DNA of 64,000 bases from Granulicella sp. S156 (lineage in GTDB: Bacteria > Acidobacteriota > Terriglobia > Terriglobales > Acidobacteriaceae): positions 331,329 through 395,328 of the forward strand of contig NZ_LMUH01000022.1 of the NCBI RefSeq assembly GCF_009766105.1. The letters are read 5' to 3'. The stretch's first letter is position 1. Every line of letters starts with the position of its first letter. Positions 8,641-17,577 of this stretch are shown in pieces. The notes under the pieces were generated by a model. It ran no database searches. It worked only from the letters and a program-made list of their open reading frames with translations, and was not told the DNA's origin. The translations under genes were made by a program, and so were the position numbers.

Positions 8641-10665
8641 CTAGGCTTCGAGCTGTTCGCGTTCCAGCGCCTTGCGATAGGTCGTCAGCGCCAATAACGG
8701 GAAGTACTGCTTATACAAGTGATACCCGAGATAAAAGACCCGCGGGAAGCCAGTTCCCGTGTAGTAACTCTCACCATTACGGCCCGGCATCAACTCATCC
8801 CAGGAGCCATCCTCGTGCTGCCGCTCGATAAGCCAGCGAATGCCCTTGGCGACGGAGTCCGAACGGGTGTCGCCGGCGGCCAGCAGGCCAAGAATTGCCC
8901 AGGCAGTCTGAGACGGGGTGGAAGGTCCCACGCCGCGCTGATTGGGGTCGTCATAGGTGCCGCAGGTCTCGCCCCATCCGCCGTCGGTGTTCTGAACCAT
9001 GCGAATCCACTCGGCAGCCTGCTGCACGGCAGGCTCAAGGTACGAGTATCCGACAGCCTCCAGCCCGCGCAGCACCAGGAACGTGCCGTAGAGGTAGTTC
9101 ACACCCCAGCGGCCGAACCAGGAGCCATCCGACTCCTGCTCCTTGAGCACAAACTGAACCGCTGCTTCGACGCGCTTGTCGGCGCGTGTAAAGCCGTAGG
9201 TTGCCAGCATCTCCAGGATGCGCCCGGTGATGTCCACCGTCGGCGGGTCGAGCATGGCATTGTGATCGGCAAATGGGACGTACTGGAAGATGCGCTTGGT
9301 ATTGTCCTTGTCGAACGCCGCCCAGCCGCCGCCCTTGCACTGCATCGCAAGCACCCAGTTGATGGCGCGCTGCTCTACCTCGTACTGATAGCGCTCGCGA
9401 GGGTTTTGCACAGCCTTCAGGGCCAGCAGAACCTCTCCCGTATCATCGACATCCGGGTAAAATTCGTTATTAAATTCGAAGTACCACCCACCGGGTTCCA
9501 CATTCTTGACCTTCTCAGCCCAGTCACCCTTGTGACGGACCTCCTTGGACAAGAGCCAGTCCGCCGCACGCAACAGGCGGGGATCGGTCTTCGGAACTCC
9601 CGCTTCGCCGAGCGTCGACAGAACCTGCGCGGTATCCCAGACGGGAGAGAAGGCAGGCTGCATCCGGAAGGTCGGCGTCGGGTAGTCTGGCGTGCCGTTG
9701 GGGCAGTCGATGCCGAGCTTTTCGAACTCATCCATGGCGCGGATGACCTGCGGGTCGTCGGCAGAGTAGCCAAGGTTCCGCAGGGCAACAATCGCATTGA
9801 GCATCGCCGGATAGATGGCGCCTAGCCCGTCGGACCGCTCGAAGCGCTCGAGCATCCAATTCTCGGCCTTCTTCAGCGCTTTCTTGCGCAGCGGACGGAT
9901 GTGGACACGCTCGGCCCAGTGCATCATCCTATCGGTAAAGAGGAAGAAGTTGCGCCACGAGAAGAGGTGTTTCCTGTCCCAGCGCAGATGCAGGTCTGAA
10001 TTGGCGCGCCCGCCAATGAAGAGTTCATCGATGCCCTGCTCCGGTGGCAGCTTCTTGAACGGTTTCTTCGCGTAGATCACCGATAGCGGCACCAGGATGC
10101 CGCGCGACCAGGAGCTGAACTCGTAGATATTGAAGTAGAACCAGTTTGGAAAGAGCAACATCTCCGGCGGGACGGCGGGAACCGCATCGTAGTCGTACTG
10201 TCCCAACGCGCAGAGATAGATCTTGGTAAAGGTGTTGCACTGAACGACACCGCCCAGTGAAAGCACGTTCTCGCGAGCCTTCACCAGCAAGGGATGGTCG
10301 GCCTTCCAGCCCATCAACTTGAGGGCCAGATAGCACTTCACGCCATAGCTCACATTGGAGGGGCCACCGGGATAGAGGCTCCATCCGCCGTCTTCGTTCT
10401 GGTGGCGGAGGATCTCATTGATGCAGCGGGTCATCTTGCCCTGATCGCCGGTGCCCAACAGGGTGTGCATGAAGATGTAGTCGGCTTCCAGCATGGAGTC
10501 GGCTTCCAGCTCGCCGCACCAGTAGCCCTCCTCATCCTGTTGACCGAGCAGCCATTCGACAGAGCGATTCATGCCATTGATGACGTGATCCATGGCCAAA
10601 TCGAGCCGACCGAACCTTGGCTGCTTTGGAGCTGTACCGCCCGGATTAATCGGTGTTGTACTCAT
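8641..10665 (-). CDS. shc: Squalene-hopene cyclase
   Basis: Converts squalene to hopene/hopanol in one cyclisation at the membrane. 674 residues, full length. The protonating acid motif is DVDDT (405-409), and repeated QW motifs are visible (QNEDGGW 89-95, QESDGSW, QNTDGGW, QHEDGSW). The C-terminal catalytic barrel ends in the usual GTGFPRVFYLGYHLY. It lies 40 bases downstream of ispH and upstream of hpnH in one operon. Squalene-forming hpnC/D/E genes are not in this window. Confidence 0.96.
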   Translation of the reverse strand: MSTTPINPGGTAPKQPRFGRLDLAMDHVINGMNRSVEWLLGQQDEEGYWCGELEADSMLEADYIFMHTLLGTGDQGKMTRCINEILRHQNEDGGWSLYPGGPSNVSYGVKCYLALKLMGWKADHPLLVKARENVLSLGGVVQCNTFTKIYLCALGQYDYDAVPAVPPEMLLFPNWFYFNIYEFSSWSRGILVPLSVIYAKKPFKKLPPEQGIDELFIGGRANSDLHLRWDRKHLFSWRNFFLFTDRMMHWAERVHIRPLRKKALKKAENWMLERFERSDGLGAIYPAMLNAIVALRNLGYSADDPQVIRAMDEFEKLGIDCPNGTPDYPTPTFRMQPAFSPVWDTAQVLSTLGEAGVPKTDPRLLRAADWLLSKEVRHKGDWAEKVKNVEPGGWYFEFNNEFYPDVDDTGEVLLALKAVQNPRERYQYEVEQRAINWVLAMQCKGGGWAAFDKDNTKRIFQYVPFADHNAMLDPPTVDITGRILEMLATYGFTRADKRVEAAVQFVLKEQESDGSWFGRWGVNYLYGTFLVLRGLEAVGYSYLEPAVQQAAEWIRMVQNTDGGWGETCGTYDDPNQRGVGPSTPSQTAWAILGLLAAGDTRSDSVAKGIRWLIERQHEDGSWDELMPGRNGESYYTGTGFPRVFYLGYHLYKQYFPLLALTTYRKALEREQLEA

Positions 10666-10705
10666 TTTTGAAGACGCTTATTCCTTAAACGATCTGCCGT
10701 CGTTT

Positions 10706-11824
10706 TTACGCTGTGGCGGTTCCCGCTATCGGTGGCGCAGAGGCGATAGCCTGCACAATCTCCGGGGGCAAACCGAAGCGAACATTTTCCGGCATAACCT
10801 CAACCTCTTCTACCGATCCGTATCCCTTGCCCTGCAGGTAGAGAACAACATCCTGTACAAGAATTTCAGGAGCGGAGGCTCCTGCCGTAATTGCAACCGT
10901 AGAGACGTTTTCGATCCACTCCGCACGAATATCTTCGGCCTTGTCGATGAGGTAGGAGTTCGTCCCCAGATTCTGCGAGACCTCGACGAGGCGATTGGAG
11001 TTCGAGCTGTTCCGCGAGCCAACCACCAGCACTACATCCGCACCATGAGCGACGTTCTTTACCGCTGTCTGGCGGTTTTCTGTGGCATAGCAGATGTCCT
11101 GCGCGTGCGGTCCAACGATGTTGGGGAACTTCTTCTTCAGCGCCTCGATCATGTAGCGGGCTTCGTCGAGGGAGAGTGTGGTCTGGGTGAGATACGCCAC
11201 CTTGTTCGCGTCGGGCACCACCAGCGCCGCAACCTCTTCGACCGTCGAAACGACCTGTGTCACCGTTGGGGCTTCGCCCTGGGTGCCTTCTACTTCCTCG
11301 TGGTCGCGGTGGCCGACAAGGACGAGCGAATAGCCCTGTTTGGCGAACTTGATGGCCTCCACGTGAACTTTGGTCACCAGGGGGCAGGTGGCGTCGATTA
11401 CTTTGAGCCCACGCTCCTTGGCACGCTCACGGACCGCAGGCGAAACGCCGTGGGCGGAGTAGATCACGCGTGCGCCCTCCGGCACCTCGTCCAGCTCGTT
11501 GACGAAGATTGCGCCCTTCTGGGCCAGATCGTTCACCACGTAGCTGTTGTGCACGATCTCTTTGCGGACATAGATCGGAGCGCCGAAGGTATCCAGCGCT
11601 ATCTGCACAATATCGATGGCACGAACGACCCCCGCACAGAAGCCGCGAGGCTTCAGAAGCAGGACACGCTTTGCCGGGGTACCGGTTACGCTCTGGTTAA
11701 TATCTTCGGGGGCAAGGGTGGAAGCATTCACACCCCTAAGTATACGCGTTTCCGCTAACGGACGCACCCGATTTGAACCATTCCCGGTGCAGTTCGGGGA
11801 GGCTGCAACAGGCTGTCCGGGCAC
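10706..11824 (-). CDS. ispH: 4-hydroxy-3-methylbut-2-enyl diphosphate reductase IspH
   Basis: Last step of the MEP pathway, giving IPP and DMAPP. Iron-sulfur cysteines are visible in PRGFCAGV (C63), DATCPLVTK (C147) and QDICYATENRQ. The frame is 372 residues, longer than most IspH; the first 50 residues are not family-like and the real start may be the GTG 93 bases inside (VNASTL). As first gene of the hopanoid operon it ties isoprenoid precursor supply to squalene cyclisation. Confidence 0.95.
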   Translation of the reverse strand: MPGQPVAASPNCTGNGSNRVRPLAETRILRGVNASTLAPEDINQSVTGTPAKRVLLLKPRGFCAGVVRAIDIVQIALDTFGAPIYVRKEIVHNSYVVNDLAQKGAIFVNELDEVPEGARVIYSAHGVSPAVRERAKERGLKVIDATCPLVTKVHVEAIKFAKQGYSLVLVGHRDHEEVEGTQGEAPTVTQVVSTVEEVAALVVPDANKVAYLTQTTLSLDEARYMIEALKKKFPNIVGPHAQDICYATENRQTAVKNVAHGADVVLVVGSRNSSNSNRLVEVSQNLGTNSYLIDKAEDIRAEWIENVSTVAITAGASAPEILVQDVVLYLQGKGYGSVEEVEVMPENVRFGLPPEIVQAIASAPPIAGTATA

Positions 11825-11833
11825 AGGCAGAAA

Positions 11834-12010
11834 TCAGGCTTCAGGCCGATCTCGCTGAAAAAGAGGGAGTAGCTGGGCCACCGAGGCTCCTACTCCAGCG
11901 AGGTTGGCAGCCGCCAGGATCCCGGGGAGCGCTGTAGCCAGTGGCGAGGACATGATGGGACGCACGGTGGCAAACAACAGGCGTTTCGCGGAACTCGGCG
12001 ATTCAATCAT
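11834..12010 (-). CDS. Possible 58-residue hydrophobic small protein
   Basis: A short open frame (starts MIESPSSAKRL, ends DRPEA) with a GAGGGG box about eight bases before the ATG. The middle (ATALPGILAAANLAGVGASV) is alanine/leucine-rich and could form one membrane helix. It ends 10 bases before the ispH frame on the same strand. No family is recognised, and GC-rich DNA can yield such frames by chance, so this is tentative. Confidence 0.3.
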   Translation of the reverse strand: MIESPSSAKRLLFATVRPIMSSPLATALPGILAAANLAGVGASVAQLLPLFQRDRPEA

Positions 12011-12115
12011 GTACGGGCCCCTCGAAGCGGAAGCTACATCTGCCTAGACACAGGAAATCCCCGGCGGTTGCGCTACATTCACCGTTTCTTCAACAACGGA
12101 CAGTTCGCGGGCTAT

Positions 12116-12256
12116 CTACCCACAACATGAATGCTTGCAATCGCACTTCAGATCGGTGACCTTTTTGCTGTCTTCGCACATCTGGCAACAGAACTTCTTG
12201 CCGTCTGTACAAATGCATGAGCAGCTGGCGTGTCCACATTTTCTGGGTTCTGACAT
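12116..12256 (-). CDS. Small prokaryotic metallothionein
   Basis: 46 residues with 11 cysteines and two histidines: C7, H9, C12, C14, C16, C23, C24, C27, C38, C40, H42, C44 and C45. The pattern KCGHASCSCIC ... KFCCQMC ... KCDCKHSCC is that of bacterial metallothioneins, which bind Zn, Cd or Cu in a cluster in the cytoplasm. AAGGAG lies seven bases before the ATG and fixes the start. It is shorter than usual gene-calling limits. No metal-sensing operator is recognised upstream. Confidence 0.88.
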   Translation of the reverse strand: MSEPRKCGHASCSCICTDGKKFCCQMCEDSKKVTDLKCDCKHSCCG

Positions 12257-12340
12257 ATCCAATCTCCTTGGGTGCGCCAGTCTATGAGTTAGAGCTGTCT
12301 GCCCAGTAGAGAGTTGCTTTCAGCCAGATTTAACGCGGGT

Positions 12341-14032
12341 TTAAACGCTGGATGCCAGCATCTGTTCCGCGTGGCGCAGCGAGGTTTCGGTGAGGCTTGC
12401 GCCGGAGAGCATGCGTGCAATCTCCTCGACACGCTCCGCACGCTCCATCTGGCGGACACCGGTCTGCGTTCTTCCGCGGCGTTCCGATTTCTCGATAAGG
12501 AAGTGCTGGTCCGCAAAGGCAGCAATCTGCGGCAGATGCGTGATGCAGAGCACCTGCTGGGCTCGCGACAGGGTCTTCAGCTTCTGCCCGACGGCTTCTG
12601 CCGCGCGCCCTCCGATGCCGATGTCAATCTCGTCGAACACCAGGGTTCGCGGCAGAGCTGTGCGCCGCCGCTTTGCCGCTGCGGCCGCGCCCTCTTCCAC
12701 CGACACCTTGAGCGCCAGCATCACGCGGGACATCTCACCGCCCGAGGCGATCTCAGTCAGGGGTTTCTGCGGCTCGCCGGGATTGGTCGCGATGCGGCAC
12801 TCGACGCTGTCCCAACCGTATGAGGTCCACGCGGTAGGAGCGCTGTCCGGGGTTACATCGACCGCAAATCGCGCCTGCATGGCGAGCTCGTTGATCTGCC
12901 GCTCCGCTACTTTGCCCAGTTTCCGCGCAGCCGCTACACGTTCCTCGCTCAAGCTCTTCGCCGCAGCTTCATAGGCCTTCGCCGCAGCGGCAAGTTGGGC
13001 ATCGAGCTCGCGCAACCGGGCGTCGCGGTTTTCCAACTCCGCCAGCTTCCCGGCTACCTCAGCGCCAAAGCTCATGACTTCGCCCAGCGTCGCACCATAC
13101 TTGCGTTTGAGGCGGTCCAGCGCAGCGAGGCGGTCCTCGATCTCGCCCAACCGTTCGGGCGAAGCGGATATCTCACCGGCAAACTTGCGCAGCGTTGCCG
13201 TCGCATCCTCGACACCAGCCTTAGCCGAGGCAAGCTGCTGCGCCGTCTCGCGGAACTGCTCATCGAAGCGCGCAAGGTCTTCTACGTGGCGCAGCGCAGC
13301 TCCCAGCAACGACTCCGCCGAGGTTTCGCCTTCGTAGAGCAACTCCTGTGCGGCGTTCGCACCAGTCAGAAGCCGTTCGGAGTTGGCCAGCACACGCTTT
13401 TCAGCTTCCAGCCGGGTGTCTTCTTCGGCATCGGCGATGCCCGCGGTCTCAATCTCGCGGGACTGAAAACTCCACAGATCAGCGAGACGCAGGCGATCCT
13501 GTTCGGCGCTGCGCAGCTCCTCGATCTGGGTGCGAAGGCCTCGCCATACCTCGAAGGCTTTTGTTACCTCTTCAGAGCTGAGGTCACCGAACCGGTCCAG
13601 CAGAAGCCGCTGCTGTTCAGCGTCAAAGGCGGTCAGGGTCTCCGACTGCGCGTGGACCAGAGCCAGCTCCGGCGCAAGCTGCCGCAGGACAGCGACCGTC
13701 GCCGGCTGGTTGTTGATGAACACACGGCCTTTGCCGTTCGCGCCAATCTCACGGCGCAGGAGAATCTCATTGGACTCGGGATCGATGCCGTTGCGTTCGA
13801 GAATGGCGTCGGCTCCTGGCGTCGACTCGAAGACGCAGCCCAAGACAGCCTTCTCGGCGCCAAAACGCACGAGATCGCTGGATGCTTTGCCGCCCAGCAG
13901 CAGGACAAGGGCATCGATCAGGATGGACTTGCCAGCTCCGGTTTCACCCGTAAGCAGGTTCAGGCCGTGGCCAAAGACCGCGACCGCGTGGTCGATAACG
14001 GCGTAGTTTTCTGCGCGCAGTTCCAGCAGCAT
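12341..14032 (-). CDS. recN: DNA repair protein RecN
   Basis: SMC-like ATPase acting in double-strand-break repair, cytoplasmic. From the ATG chosen (MLLELRAENYAVI) it has 563 residues, the usual size; 42 extra upstream codons are not family-like. Walker A is LTGETGAGKS near residue 30; a long coiled coil fills the middle; the C-terminal half carries the signature EIASGGEMSRVMLA, Walker B LVFDEIDIGIGGRAAE and CITHLPQIA. A conventional single gene with no operon partner. Confidence 0.95.
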   Translation of the reverse strand: MLLELRAENYAVIDHAVAVFGHGLNLLTGETGAGKSILIDALVLLLGGKASSDLVRFGAEKAVLGCVFESTPGADAILERNGIDPESNEILLRREIGANGKGRVFINNQPATVAVLRQLAPELALVHAQSETLTAFDAEQQRLLLDRFGDLSSEEVTKAFEVWRGLRTQIEELRSAEQDRLRLADLWSFQSREIETAGIADAEEDTRLEAEKRVLANSERLLTGANAAQELLYEGETSAESLLGAALRHVEDLARFDEQFRETAQQLASAKAGVEDATATLRKFAGEISASPERLGEIEDRLAALDRLKRKYGATLGEVMSFGAEVAGKLAELENRDARLRELDAQLAAAAKAYEAAAKSLSEERVAAARKLGKVAERQINELAMQARFAVDVTPDSAPTAWTSYGWDSVECRIATNPGEPQKPLTEIASGGEMSRVMLALKVSVEEGAAAAAKRRRTALPRTLVFDEIDIGIGGRAAEAVGQKLKTLSRAQQVLCITHLPQIAAFADQHFLIEKSERRGRTQTGVRQMERAERVEEIARMLSGASLTETSLRHAEQMLASSV

Positions 14033-14136
14033 CGGAGTCTCTCGTCTCCGAGAGCATAACAGGGGGCGAAGGAAAAGCGCATCAACATGGTCGATGGTTT
14101 TCAACTTCGGCTGATTCCGTCTACAGACTGAGAAGC

Positions 14137-14718
14137 TTATTTCGCTGGCGCTGAACACGAAGCTGGGGCCACCCAGTGGCCGCTGCCAGTGTAGACATGC
14201 TTCACAGGGTGAGTGTAGAAGTGACTGCTCACAGTCAACTCGTCCTCATAATGATCGTCGCCGTGCAATGTAAACAGATGCACAACCCTGACCTCGCCAC
14301 CGCGTGATGTACCCAGAGCGCCGCTAAACCTGTATCGCCCGTCCGGGAGCTGCCATACCCAATTTTTAAACGAAATAATTTCATCAGGAAAAACACGGCC
14401 GAGGTTCTCTGTAGAGGGATTCCACGGGAAAAAATATTCATATAGCGAGTCAGGACAGAGTTTCTGACGAACAGGTCCATACACAACCTGCGTACCCCGA
14501 TAGAGACTGATTTCCCAGGTCCCGGGTTTTAACGGCATCAGGTCAACTTGATGCCCGGCAGCAGATGTGCCGTGGTTCGTGGACGGCGTGCGGCCAGCCT
14601 GCAACTCCACGCTGGTAGAACCCCGCGGTACAGGTGAACCCTGTAGGCCAGCACCAAAAGCGGTAAATACAGCTACGGTGACAGCCACTGGCCACCGGAT
14701 TTTTTTCATGCGTCTCAT
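14137..14718 (-). CDS. Secreted protein, tandem paralogue 1 (possible immunity protein)
   Basis: 193 residues with an N-terminal signal peptide (MRRMKK, then hydrophobic PVAVTVAVFTAFGAG). The C-terminal half carries LHGDDHYEDE, THPVKHVYTGSGHWVAP and paired cysteines. The neighbour at 14885 has the same blocks (LHGDDHYDDV, THPVKHVYSGNGHWVAP), so the genes are tandem duplicates. They follow the YkuD-like gene and may be periplasmic immunity proteins; this rests on position. I do not recognise a named family. Confidence 0.7.
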   Translation of the reverse strand: MRRMKKIRWPVAVTVAVFTAFGAGLQGSPVPRGSTSVELQAGRTPSTNHGTSAAGHQVDLMPLKPGTWEISLYRGTQVVYGPVRQKLCPDSLYEYFFPWNPSTENLGRVFPDEIISFKNWVWQLPDGRYRFSGALGTSRGGEVRVVHLFTLHGDDHYEDELTVSSHFYTHPVKHVYTGSGHWVAPASCSAPAK

Positions 14719-14844
14719 CAGTCACTCCACGGCTCAGTCGTTGTCTCCCAGTTTAGAAGGGAGTCAGTCCGCTTTGGGATTTTAGACAGCCGCCTAACCA
14801 GAACCCCGTTCGGTCTAGCTACGATGAGCCGTTCTTTCTTGCTC

Positions 14845-14854
14845 GGGGGGGGGG
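14845..14854. repeat. Run of ten G between the tandem paralogues
   Basis: Ten consecutive G lie in the gap between the two secreted-protein genes, about 127 bases before the start of the downstream one. Such tracts can vary in length by slipped-strand replication and alter promoter spacing. They are also a common place for sequencing error. Confidence 0.6.
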
Positions 14855-14884
14855 ACCGCAGCACCCAAGTCCAGCCCTGAGAGT

Positions 14885-15472
14885 CTACTTAGACGGGACC
14901 GGACACGGAGCCACCCAGTGACCATTGCCAGAGTAGACGTGCTTGACTGGATGAGTCCTTGCGTGAAAGGTAGCAGTCACCACATCGTCGTAATGATCGT
15001 CACCATGTAACGTAACAAGATGCACATAGGTGACATCGCCGCCGAGTGTCATAGTTACACCGCCAAAAACTCGGTATCTCCCATCTGCGAGTAGCCTGGC
15101 GTAATCTGGCACAGACACCATTTGAAGAATCTCCTGTCCGAGATTCTCTGTAGCAGGATATGACGGGAAGGGCGACGTAGGATAGGTAGACATCGGGTAG
15201 GTATCTGGACATATCTCAACTCGACCATACGGCGCATTCACAGATTGCGTCCCTTGAAAAACAGTCTGCTCCCAAAACCCCCTCTTGAGCGGTATAACGT
15301 CAATCCAATTCCTCGAAGAAGATGCTCCGTTTCGCACATGGGGGGTGGGGGTTACCTGTTGTTCAGAGCCAGCAGCGCTTCGAGCGCTGAGCGCATCGCT
15401 TGCGGTGGTACCAAGGGAAGCACCTACGGCCAAGATAATCACAGACAAGCAATTTTTCATATATCTGGTCAT
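14885..15472 (-). CDS. Secreted protein, tandem paralogue 2 (possible immunity protein)
   Basis: About 195 residues from the ATG that overlaps the TGA of the upstream gene (ATGATGA), with signal peptide (CLSVIILAVGASLGTTA). It aligns with its downstream paralogue over PLKRGFWEQTVFQGTQ versus PLKPGTWEISLYRGTQ, and over the C-terminal LHGDDHY and HPVKHVY blocks. It has an extra proline/tyrosine-rich insert (YPTSPFPSYPATENLG). Direct translational coupling to the putative peptidoglycan enzyme is what suggests an immunity role. Confidence 0.7.
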   Translation of the reverse strand: MTRYMKNCLSVIILAVGASLGTTASDALSARSAAGSEQQVTPTPHVRNGASSSRNWIDVIPLKRGFWEQTVFQGTQSVNAPYGRVEICPDTYPMSTYPTSPFPSYPATENLGQEILQMVSVPDYARLLADGRYRVFGGVTMTLGGDVTYVHLVTLHGDDHYDDVVTATFHARTHPVKHVYSGNGHWVAPCPVPSK

Positions 15473-16107
15473 CATCCACCCCACGGCACAGTTGCTGTTT
15501 CCCAGTTGGGCACTAGGTAGGAGTTGAAATGCCATTTGCGTGTAACTGAGTCTAGTTCCAGCGCCAGCCGTCCAACCAGAAGCCCTTTCGGTATCGCCGC
15601 AGCCTCTACGGTGACCAATACTTTCCCGGCCTTAACAGCGGCACCGACGTAGTTAACACCGGCTTCCCGCGTCACCGTCATGACGAAGCGGTTCCAGTCA
15701 TCCGCGTTATTATCGCTTGTAATTTCAACGCAGCCCAGAGTTCCTGAGCTTTGGCCTTTGGGTGGCCCCTCGTGAATATAGACCTGATCGCTTCGGATAC
15801 GGAAGCCACCTGGCACGCCATTGCCCTGTCCGACGCTATGAGGCGCGTAGATACCATTCCACTCCGATACGACCTCCGACTGAGAGACTAGTCCTTCGTC
15901 ACATTTGCGGTGCGGATCCCAGGGACGTTCAAAATGTCCACGAAAGCCAAACCGGATCGCCTGGAAGACACGACTTTCATTGACACGGACTTCATACGTG
16001 GGAACCCTGTAGAGTGGATATTCGTCCTTAGTAGCTCCGTGCTCGTAAGGACGAACGATCGCTGCGCCCGCGATTTTTCCAGTTACGCGAACTCGAACCA
16101 CTTTCAT
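15472..16107 (-). CDS. Putative YkuD-type L,D-transpeptidase-like protein (candidate effector)
   Basis: 211 residues, no signal peptide. The segment around YIHEGPPKG ... SSGTLGCVEI places H112, G114, S121, G125 and C126 in the HxG...SxGC order of YkuD/Tlde1-like peptidoglycan-modifying enzymes; the arginine that often follows the cysteine is replaced by valine. An N-terminal beta-rich part precedes it. Between an Hcp-like gene and two secreted proteins, it fits a secreted cargo acting on the cell wall. Function is inferred from a short motif; DUF5675-like proteins are an alternative. Confidence 0.5.
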   Translation of the reverse strand: MKVVRVRVTGKIAGAAIVRPYEHGATKDEYPLYRVPTYEVRVNESRVFQAIRFGFRGHFERPWDPHRKCDEGLVSQSEVVSEWNGIYAPHSVGQGNGVPGGFRIRSDQVYIHEGPPKGQSSGTLGCVEITSDNNADDWNRFVMTVTREAGVNYVGAAVKAGKVLVTVEAAAIPKGLLVGRLALELDSVTRKWHFNSYLVPNWETATVPWGG

Positions 16108-16149
16108 GGCACACCCATCTGTTGCACTGAACCCTGGCTGCTTTGTTGG

Positions 16150-16566
16150 TCAGTTCCCCAAAGTGACGTCCAGGAGTTGCTTCTCATCCAGCTTAGGCTG
16201 GAGTTGTATATGCAAGGTGTGATTCGAGCCTGAACCACTGGTGGTGGTGAAGCTGCTCACCCAACCTTCGAAGTTGTACGTCATGATGGCATCCTGCCGA
16301 AGCTCATCACGCCAGTACTCAATTTTAATGGGCTTCACTTTGTCCCGGGTCACGCGATTGGCGAGATCGAACAGTGCGCTGACAACGGTGAATGGAACCG
16401 CATCGTTGTCGTGAATGTCCACCGTTAGATCGACAATCATGCGTACGCTCCCCATCATCGGCATGCCCATATCGTCATGGTGTGTAGAGATGCCGACTTG
16501 TGAGGAAAGAGCGTTGAATTTAAGATCGCCGATTGTCACGGTCGTGATGGAAGAGGGATCAGCCAT
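16150..16566 (-). CDS. Hcp / phage-tail-tube-like protein
   Basis: 138 residues, no signal peptide, predicted beta-rich. The block IEYWRDELRQDAIMTYNFEG, then WVSSF, SGSGSNHTLHIQLQP and a C-terminal VTLGN resembles small Hcp-type tube proteins of contractile secretion systems. It opens a minus-strand cassette with the YkuD-like gene 42 bases downstream. No sheath, baseplate or TssM-type gene is in the window, so it would be an orphan tube/carrier gene. The assignment is by remembered pattern and needs a profile search. Confidence 0.5.
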   Translation of the reverse strand: MADPSSITTVTIGDLKFNALSSQVGISTHHDDMGMPMMGSVRMIVDLTVDIHDNDAVPFTVVSALFDLANRVTRDKVKPIKIEYWRDELRQDAIMTYNFEGWVSSFTTTSGSGSNHTLHIQLQPKLDEKQLLDVTLGN

Positions 16567-16795
16567 GGGATTAAAGTCCTACCACATAGTGCGACGCGGT
16601 ACCGTGAACTCTTTTCCAATAGCAAGATGAGCTTGAAGCGGCAAGCTAAGGGCAGTTCCGAGCCCCTATGGAGCGGATGACGGGGCCACGTTTGATGACA
16701 TACCCTACGCTGATCGCCGTCCCCGCGGAACTCTGAACTGGTACCTGCCTGGGTACACCCAGCCCCCACAGCCCAAGTACACTAAGACAGACGCT

Positions 16796-17575
16796 ATGAC
16801 TGTGCTCACACTCGCTCTTTTCCTGCAGGACGCCACACCCGACCAGCTGGCCACCCCGCCGGTCGCCACGCAATCCAGCGCGCTCACGGAGATGCTGCAC
16901 AACAGCGGCCCGATGGCCTTTACCGTACTGGGGATTCTCCTCCTGGCCAGCATCTTTTCCTGGGCCATCATGCTTTCGAAGTGGCGTAGCTTCAAATCAG
17001 CCGAGAAGCAGAGCCGCCGATTCGTCAAGGCCTTTCGCAAGTCGGGACGGTTGAGCGAGATCGCGGCGGTGGCCGACCAGTTCCGCCCCAGCCCCTTCGT
17101 CTCGGTCTTCCATGAGATTCACGACGAGTACATGCGGCAGAGCGGAGGCCGCGGCACCCCCCCCAATCCGCAGGCGATGGAACGCGCTGCGCAGACCGCC
17201 TCCAGCGAAGCGGTCACTGTCATGGAACGCCGTATGACCTGGCTCGCAACTATCGCGCAATCCGCCACCTTCATAGGCCTATTCGGAACGGTGATGGGCA
17301 TCATCAACGCGTTTCATGGGCTCGGAACCGAAGGTGCCGCGACACTGCGGGCAGTCGCTCCGGGTATCAGTGAGGCTCTTATTACGACTGCCGCCGGCCT
17401 GGTGGTCGCCGTCCCCGCGCTTATCGGTTACAACCAGCTCACGGCGCGGCTGCGCGAGTTCGCGGCCCGCTCCGACGACTTCGGTCGCGAGCTGCTGAAC
17501 GCCATCGAAAACGCTGCGCTCATCCCTCCGGCCGCACCGCCGGTTCAGGAAGAGCTTCTCCGGAGGACGCGCTAG
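16796..17575 (+). CDS. tolQ: TolQ/ExbB-type proton channel protein
   Basis: Inner-membrane subunit of the Tol energy transducer. 259 residues; first helix around PMAFTVLGILLLASIFSWAI (residues 39-58), a long cytoplasmic loop, and two C-terminal helices with WLATIAQSATFIGLFGTVMG and ITTAAGLVVAVPAL, the conserved region lining the proton path with TolR. It is the first gene of a six-gene Tol-Pal operon and only 2 bases precede tolR. Naming TolQ rather than ExbB rests on tolB-pal downstream. Confidence 0.93.
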   Translation: MTVLTLALFLQDATPDQLATPPVATQSSALTEMLHNSGPMAFTVLGILLLASIFSWAIMLSKWRSFKSAEKQSRRFVKAFRKSGRLSEIAAVADQFRPSPFVSVFHEIHDEYMRQSGGRGTPPNPQAMERAAQTASSEAVTVMERRMTWLATIAQSATFIGLFGTVMGIINAFHGLGTEGAATLRAVAPGISEALITTAAGLVVAVPALIGYNQLTARLREFAARSDDFGRELLNAIENAALIPPAAPPVQEELLRRTR

Positions 17576-17577
17576 CC

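Noticed and set aside
16567..16795. Small gene between the Hcp-like gene and tolQ
   Set aside because: The frames crossing this divergent promoter region lack translation signals and run into the neighbouring genes.
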